Below the pieces are notes generated by a model. That model was not told the DNA's origin and did no database searches. It saw only the letters and a program-made list of their open reading frames with translations. A DNA stretch of 64,000 bases, from contig NZ_FOFR01000005.1 of assembly GCF_900110955.1 (NCBI RefSeq), positions 186,001-250,000 on the forward strand, written 5' to 3'. Shown here piece after piece: positions 58,725 to 64,000 of this stretch. Position 1 is the stretch's first letter. Every line of letters starts with the position of its first letter. The DNA is from Lentzea xinjiangensis. GTDB taxonomy: Bacteria; Actinomycetota; Actinomycetes; Mycobacteriales; Pseudonocardiaceae. A program made the position numbers and the translations under genes.

Positions 58725-61700
58725 TACCCCATCCTGTTCTGTGAGACGAGCCGGCGAAGCAGCTCTTCGATGTCACCGAGCATCCGGCGCGCGGTCTCGG
58801 GCAGGTACATCTCGGTGCCGTAGTTCATCTCGACGCGGATCCGGTCGCCGACGAGCGACCCGACGACGTCGATCCGGCCGGGCCACGCGGTGGCGGGGTC
58901 CTGCAGGACACCGAGCTCCTCCCGGCAGAGGTCGAACAGCTCGTCGGCGCTGGAGAGGTCGGTGAAGCCGAACGCGCCGGCGTAGTTCACGGTGAGCTGC
59001 GGGTTCGCCGTCTCCAGCCGCCGGCGCACGGCGGGATCCGGGTTGTTGTAGCGCAGCAGGCCGTAGCCGATGCCGTTGACGGGCACCCGCCCGAGCTGCT
59101 CGGCCACCGACCGGACGGCGGCCACGTCACCGCCGCCGGGCAGGGTGAGCCGGACCGGGTACATCACCTGGAACCAGCCGACCGTGCGGGACAGGTCGAG
59201 GCCGTCGAACAACGCCTCCCGTCCGTGGCCGGTGGTCGCGATCGTCCACTCCGGACTGCCGGACCGGTCGGCCGCCATTCGCACGGACGCCCAGACCAGC
59301 AGGTCGCTCACACCGACCCGGTGCGCCTTGGCCAGCGCGCGCAGCCGCGCGGTGGTCTCCGCGTCGATCGTCGTGTGGATGTCCGCCATGACACCGAACG
59401 TGTTGCGGCCGGGCAGGTCGGCGGTGATCTCCTCGGCGCCGGGCGCCTGCCGCTCCCAGTACTCGAGCTCCCTCAGCGGTCGCGGGCCGCGGGCGTACTC
59501 GTCGACGCGCAGCGCCCAGTCCCGGAACGCCGTCGTCTTGGGCCCGAGGTCGGCGGTCTGCCCGGCGAGCACCTGGCGCAGCGCGCTCTGGAAGTCCTCC
59601 AGGATGAGGCTGCGCGAGACGCCGTCGGTCACCAGGTGGTGGCAGATGACCATCACGCGGTCCGGCTCGTGGTCGCCGAGTCCGAAGTGGACGACCATGG
59701 CCAGCGGGCCGTCCACGAGGTCGAGCGTCGGGTGCACCTCGTTCAGGTGCCGCTCGATCGCCCGTTCCCGGTCGGCGGCGTCCGACACGTCGAACGACAC
59801 GAACGGCATCGCGCTCTCAACGGGCCCGTGCGAGGCGTGCCAGTCGGTGCCCTCGCGCCGGAAGCGCAACCGCAGGCCGTCGTGGTGCGCCACCAGCGCG
59901 GCGGTGGCGCGTTCGAGCTGCTCGGGTGTGGCCGGCACCCGCAGCCGCAGGTAGTACGGGTGGTTGAAGTGGGCCGGTGCGGTCATCGAGGTCGCCAGCG
60001 CCTCGAAGAACCAGCGCTGGGCGCCGGTGGCCGGGAAGTCGCCCTCCACGGGCCCCTGCTCGGCCCCTGGCCGCGGAGCGGTCGCGGCGCACAGCTCGGC
60101 GATGGTCCGCTGCGCGGTGAGCTGCGCCGGCGTGAACCTGATGCCGGCCTGGTTCGCGAGCCACACCACCTGGATCGCCGTCATCGAGTCACCACCCAGC
60201 TCGAAGAAGTCGTCGTGCACGCCGACCTCCGGCAGCTTCAGCACCTCGCACCACACGGCCGCAAGCGCTTGCTGCTCCTCGGTCATCGGCACCCGGAGCA
60301 GTTCCGCGATGGTCCGCTTCGCGGTGAGCTGCGCCGGGGTGAACCTGATTCCGGCCTGGTTCGCGAGCCACACCACCTGGATCGCCGTCATCGAGTCACC
60401 ACCCAGCTCGAAGAAGTCGTCGTGCACGCCGACTTCCCGGAGCTTCAGCACCTCGCACCACACAGCGGCCAGAGCGCGTTCCTCGTCGGTGCGCGGTGCT
60501 TCCGCGGTGCGCGGTTCCTCCGGCAGGTCGCCGCCGTGCACCAGGCGGGCGAGGGCGGTGCCCAGCACGACGCCCGGATCCCCTTCGGCCGTCAGCAGGT
60601 CGACGACGGACACCGCGGGGAAGCGCCGGGCGAGGCGGTCGGCCGCGTGGCCGAACACGCCCGGCCAGGGCGTGTCCTCGCGGCCGGACACCGCCAGCAC
60701 CGCGAGCGACCCACCCGTGCGCCCGGTCCACCGCTCGATCGCCGCGCACAGCCGGGCGAACGCGATCTCGAACGCGCCGACGCCGCCCTCGAACAGGTCC
60801 TCCCACCACAGCACCAGCGCGGTCGTCTCCCCCGGCACACCGTCGAGCCCGGCCTCCGGGTCCAGCAGCGGGCGCAGCACCTGACCCGCCGGGGTCGTGC
60901 GCACGGTGAGGGGCAGGCCGAGCTCGTCCGCCCACGAGGACAGCACCGGCAGCACCCCGTCGACCGGCCGCGACGAGATGACGCTCATCGGCAGCGTCTC
61001 CGCAGTGGACACCGGGCGCTCGACGACGATCTGCGCGTCCGGGGCCGAGACCAGCTCGCCGAGCTGCGCGACGAAGGACTCCAGCAGACCGGCCGCGCCC
61101 TCGCCCGTGAACAGGTCGGCGCTGTACTCGAGCGTCGCGGCCAGCTCGCCGCGCTCCGTCGTGAGGGTCAGGAACAGGTCGAAGTCCAGGCTGGTGACCG
61201 GCACCTCCAGCGGCTCCAGGTCCAGGCCGGGCCACGACATCGCCTCGTCCGGCAGGTCGGCGTAGTTGAACGCGCACTGGTAGACGGGGTGGCGTCCGCG
61301 CTGACGCGGCAGCACGTGGGCCACGCTGGAGAACGGCACGTCCGAGTGCCGGTAGCCGTCCACCATCGCGCGGTGCACCCGGTGCAGCACCTGCCGGAAC
61401 GTGAGCCGCCCGCCCAGGTCCACGCGGATCGGCAGCAGGTCGGTGAAGCAGCCGATGAGGTGCTCCACCTCCGGGCGGGGCCTGCCCTGCTGCGGCACGC
61501 TCAGCACAACGTCCGGCTGCGCGCTGCGCCGGTACAGCACCACCGCGTACGCCGCGAGCAGCGTCGCGAACGGTGTGCTGCCCTCGGCGCGGGCCAGCTC
61601 TCGCACCGTTTCCGCGACCGCGCCCGGAACGGCGGACGAGGTGCGTTCGGTGTCGTTGCGCTCAGGGCGTTCCGCCGGCAGCTCGAGCTGCGACGGGGCG

Positions 61701-64000
61701 TCGGCGAGGGAGGAGCGCCAGTGGTCGAGGTGCGGTTCGAGCGCCTCCTCGGTGAGCAGCTCCCGTTGCCAGGCCGCGTAGTCCGCGTACTGGACCTCCA
61801 GCTCGGGCAGCTCCCGGTGCGCGTAGCAGGCGGACAGCTCGGCGAGCAGCACGCCCCACGACGTGTTGTCGCAGACGATGTGGTGCATGCCGAGCAGCAG
61901 GTGGTGCTCGTCCACGCCCGTGCGCACCAGCCGGACCCGCAGCAGCGGTCCGTTCTCCAGGTCGTACACGTGGTTCGTGTGCTCGCGCAGGAACTCCTCC
62001 GGCCCGCCCTCGGCCTCGGGCAGCCAGCAGTCCATGCCGGCGTGCACCACCATCACCGGCCGGCCGTCGCGTTCGGCGAACGTCGTGCGCAGGATCTCGT
62101 GCCTGCCCACGACCTCGGCCACGGCGGCGCGCATCGCCGCCACGTCCAGCGAACCGCGCAGCAGGACCGCGAACGTGGTGTTCATCCGGGTCGTGGTGGG
62201 GTCGAGCTGCGTGGCCGCCCACATCCGCTGCTGGATCGCCGACAGCTCCAGTGCGCCGGAGCGCGGGACCGGCGACAGCGGGTGCCCGGTCTCCCCCGGC
62301 TCCTCGACGAGCCCCGCCAGCGCCTCGACGGTCGGGTGGGTGAACAGCGCGTGCAGCGACACGTCGACGCCGAACTCCGCGTACACCTTGGACAGGAGCT
62401 GCGTCGCGAGCAGCGAGTGCCCGCCGAGGGCGAAGAAGTCGTGCGTCACACCGACCTCGTCGAGCTTGAGCACCTCCCGCCACACCCTCGCCAGCCGTTC
62501 CTCGGTGGTGGTGCGCGGCGCGACCGGCGGCGTGTCGACGGCGACGGCCCGCACTGCGGGCGCCGCGCGTTCGGCCAGCGCGGCCGGGTCACCGAGGCCG
62601 GTGTCCAGCAGGTGGATCCGGTGCGCGCCGGCGTGCAGCGTGCGGGTCAGCAGGATCGCCAGTGCCGCGAACATCTCCGGCGTGTAGGGGACGTGGCCGA
62701 GCTTGTCGGCCTGGGGGTCGAACACGACGCCGACCGGCAGCGCCTTCGCCCAGTCCGCGAACCACACGGCGCGCACGCCCTCGGTCCGGTCCGCGAGCAC
62801 GGCCAGCCGGTCGTCGAGGTGGCCGAACGCCCGCACGGACGGGCACACGACGAGGTACAACGGCGCGGAGGACCGTTCCCGGTACGCGGTGACCGCTGCC
62901 TCGAAGTCCTCCCAGGACGCGTCCAGCGCGTCACCGTGCCGCAGCCAGTCCTCCCACCGCAGCAGCACGACGTCGGCTGGCCGGCCGCCGTCGCCGCCGA
63001 TCAGGTGCTGCGCGATCTGCTGGTAAGGCGCCATTTCGACGTCGACCGGCAGCCGCAGCACACCGTGGAGGACGTCCAGCGGCTCGCGCACGGGGTCCGC
63101 GGTGAACGTCGCCGCGACCGAGATCCGCTGCCGGCTCCGGAGGGACCGCTCCGGCTCGTCGGCGATCGCGGTCAGCACGGCGGTGAACTGCTCGCCCAGC
63201 TCGCGGACCGTCTCGTCGAGGTAGAGGTCGGCGTTGTAGCCGAGCACCCCGCGCAGCTCACCGTCCACTCTGGACAGCACGACGAACAGGTCGAAGTCGG
63301 TGAGCCCGTTGTCGACCTCGACCGGGGTCAGCTCGACGCCGCCCGCCGTCCGGGACAGGGGCGCCTCGGTGAGGCTCAGCATGGCCTGGAACAACGGGTT
63401 CCGGCTCGGGTCGCGCGGCGGGTCGACCGCCTCCACGACCCGTGCGTACGGGGCGTCCTGGTGGGCGTAGGCCTCGCTGATCGCGCGGTGCGTCGCGCGG
63501 ATCACCTCGCTCGCCGGCGCGTCGGGCAGGTCGACCCGCAGCACCAGCATGTTCGCCAGCGAGCCGATCATCGACTCCAGCTCGGGACGGCCCCGGCCGC
63601 TGACCGGCATGCCGAGCAGCACCCGTTCCTGGCCGATCACCGCCGCGAACCCGCTCAGCACCACGGCGTTCAGCGAGACGCCCAGCTCGCGCGCTCTCGC
63701 GGCGAGCTTCGAGGTCAGGCCGGCGGGAACGACGAAGTGGCGCCGCCCGCCCGTGTGGGTTTGGACCGCGGGACGCGGCAGGTCGGGCGGCACGGTCGAG
63801 CGGGCCGGGCTGCCGGCGAGCTTCTCCCGCCAGTGGGCCAGGTGCCCGTCCATCACCTCGCCGGTCAGCCTGCGCCGCTCGGCCGCCGCGTACCGGGCGA
63901 ACGACGCGGCCGGCTCGGGCAGCGTCGCGCCTCCGTAGCAGGCGGCGAGGTCGGCGCAGAAGACCTCCGCCGAGGCGGCGTCGAACACGATGTGGTGCGC
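58724..64000 (-). CDS. NRPS without adenylation domains: C-X-T-C-X-T-T-E (5' part outside window)
   Basis: 1758 residues are visible; the gene continues beyond the right edge. Domains in order: the end of a condensation domain starting at its HHIVFDA motif (64000 to about 63130); an FkbH-N-like segment (about 63110-62590, with VPYTPEMFAALA); a carrier domain (GGHSLLA); a second condensation domain with HHIVCDN (about 62255-61040); a shorter second FkbH-N-like segment (about 61000-60530, WWEDLFEG); two almost identical carrier domains (FELGGDSMTAIQ, twice); and an epimerization-type domain with HHLVTDGVS, GIGYGLLRY and TVNYAGAF. There is no thioesterase and no adenylation domain. Confidence 0.92.
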   Translation of the reverse strand, partial: AHHIVFDAASAEVFCADLAACYGGATLPEPAASFARYAAAERRRLTGEVMDGHLAHWREKLAGSPARSTVPPDLPRPAVQTHTGGRRHFVVPAGLTSKLAARARELGVSLNAVVLSGFAAVIGQERVLLGMPVSGRGRPELESMIGSLANMLVLRVDLPDAPASEVIRATHRAISEAYAHQDAPYARVVEAVDPPRDPSRNPLFQAMLSLTEAPLSRTAGGVELTPVEVDNGLTDFDLFVVLSRVDGELRGVLGYNADLYLDETVRELGEQFTAVLTAIADEPERSLRSRQRISVAATFTADPVREPLDVLHGVLRLPVDVEMAPYQQIAQHLIGGDGGRPADVVLLRWEDWLRHGDALDASWEDFEAAVTAYRERSSAPLYLVVCPSVRAFGHLDDRLAVLADRTEGVRAVWFADWAKALPVGVVFDPQADKLGHVPYTPEMFAALAILLTRTLHAGAHRIHLLDTGLGDPAALAERAAPAVRAVAVDTPPVAPRTTTEERLARVWREVLKLDEVGVTHDFFALGGHSLLATQLLSKVYAEFGVDVSLHALFTHPTVEALAGLVEEPGETGHPLSPVPRSGALELSAIQQRMWAATQLDPTTTRMNTTFAVLLRGSLDVAAMRAAVAEVVGRHEILRTTFAERDGRPVMVVHAGMDCWLPEAEGGPEEFLREHTNHVYDLENGPLLRVRLVRTGVDEHHLLLGMHHIVCDNTSWGVLLAELSACYAHRELPELEVQYADYAAWQRELLTEEALEPHLDHWRSSLADAPSQLELPAERPERNDTERTSSAVPGAVAETVRELARAEGSTPFATLLAAYAVVLYRRSAQPDVVLSVPQQGRPRPEVEHLIGCFTDLLPIRVDLGGRLTFRQVLHRVHRAMVDGYRHSDVPFSSVAHVLPRQRGRHPVYQCAFNYADLPDEAMSWPGLDLEPLEVPVTSLDFDLFLTLTTERGELAATLEYSADLFTGEGAAGLLESFVAQLGELVSAPDAQIVVERPVSTAETLPMSVISSRPVDGVLPVLSSWADELGLPLTVRTTPAGQVLRPLLDPEAGLDGVPGETTALVLWWEDLFEGGVGAFEIAFARLCAAIERWTGRTGGSLAVLAVSGREDTPWPGVFGHAADRLARRFPAVSVVDLLTAEGDPGVVLGTALARLVHGGDLPEEPRTAEAPRTDEERALAAVWCEVLKLREVGVHDDFFELGGDSMTAIQVVWLANQAGIRFTPAQLTAKRTIAELLRVPMTEEQQALAAVWCEVLKLPEVGVHDDFFELGGDSMTAIQVVWLANQAGIRFTPAQLTAQRTIAELCAATAPRPGAEQGPVEGDFPATGAQRWFFEALATSMTAPAHFNHPYYLRLRVPATPEQLERATAALVAHHDGLRLRFRREGTDWHASHGPVESAMPFVSFDVSDAADRERAIERHLNEVHPTLDLVDGPLAMVVHFGLGDHEPDRVMVICHHLVTDGVSRSLILEDFQSALRQVLAGQTADLGPKTTAFRDWALRVDEYARGPRPLRELEYWERQAPGAEEITADLPGRNTFGVMADIHTTIDAETTARLRALAKAHRVGVSDLLVWASVRMAADRSGSPEWTIATTGHGREALFDGLDLSRTVGWFQVMYPVRLTLPGGGDVAAVRSVAEQLGRVPVNGIGYGLLRYNNPDPAVRRRLETANPQLTVNYAGAFGFTDLSSADELFDLCREELGVLQDPATAWPGRIDVVGSLVGDRIRVEMNYGTEMYLPETARRMLGDIEELLRRLVSQNRMG
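60096..60503 (-). repeat. Tandem duplication of a carrier domain
   Basis: Two 207-base units (69 residues each) encode the consecutive carrier domains. A run of more than 80 bases is identical between the copies, centred on the phosphopantetheine site, which indicates a recent duplication or gene conversion. Confidence 0.92.

Noticed and set aside
62590..63110. Degenerate adenylation domain in the NRPS
   Set aside because: No adenylation core motif is visible and the length is about 170 residues instead of about 500; the residue pattern fits the FkbH N-terminal domain better.

Overview
The window is very GC-rich, densely coded DNA with many GTG and TTG starts and streptomycete-style Shine-Dalgarno sites. 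The gene families point to a filamentous actinomycete: LigD-type polymerases, an MbtH-like protein, several P450s with a 3Fe-4S ferredoxin, TetR regulators and NRPS genes. The protein flavour suggests Pseudonocardiales (Lentzea/Saccharothrix/Amycolatopsis type), but that placement is inference.

Layout. 1-4900: two tandem LigD-type polymerase genes, then a membrane-anchored metacaspase with an EACC1-like N-terminus and a DUF3592-like membrane protein. 4905-10826: an oligopeptide ABC transporter operon (dppB-dppC-fused dppDF-dppA order). 11339-17400: small lipoproteins, a PH-domain protein, two decayed genes (response regulator, PhnB-like), a methyltransferase, and an operon of an epimerase with a three-subunit nitrile hydratase-like enzyme. 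17405-24628: a penicillin-binding-type serine hydrolase, an MFS exporter, a heme peroxidase/DoxX pair, a STAS protein, an Hsp15-like protein, a 17-bp minisatellite and a sirtuin.

24630-33785: a GH5 endoglycoceramidase-like gene cut in two by a 7.7-kb insertion. The insertion has 28-bp imperfect inverted repeats near its ends, a possible 3-bp target duplication and an IS3-type transposase remnant. Its cargo is a polyamine/amine-catabolic gene set (FAD oxidase, DM13 protein, aldehyde dehydrogenase, AhpD-like protein, class III aminotransferase) with its own TetR regulator and matching operators.

33800-51110: a class A beta-lactamase, a PAP2 phosphatase, a TetR/SnoaL-like divergent pair with a double palindromic operator, a class II amidotransferase, trpF, a DeoR regulator, a P450, a secreted subtilase, a LysR-YeiH-cysteine dioxygenase sulfur unit with a LysR box, a TetR-P450-ferredoxin cassette and an EF-hand protein.

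51226-64000: a methionine aminopeptidase at the edge of a natural-product gene cluster. The cluster is one translationally coupled operon on the minus strand, entering from beyond the right edge. It contains an NRPS, an MFS exporter, MbtH, an ACP, an FkbH-like pseudoenzyme, a KS III, an intact FkbH, a second ACP and a VOC protein. The visible NRPS has condensation, carrier and epimerization-type domains but no adenylation domain. Where adenylation domains should sit there are segments resembling the N-terminal domain of FkbH proteins. Together with the FkbH-ACP-KS III set known from tetronate pathways, this is the strongest candidate for an undescribed system in the window.
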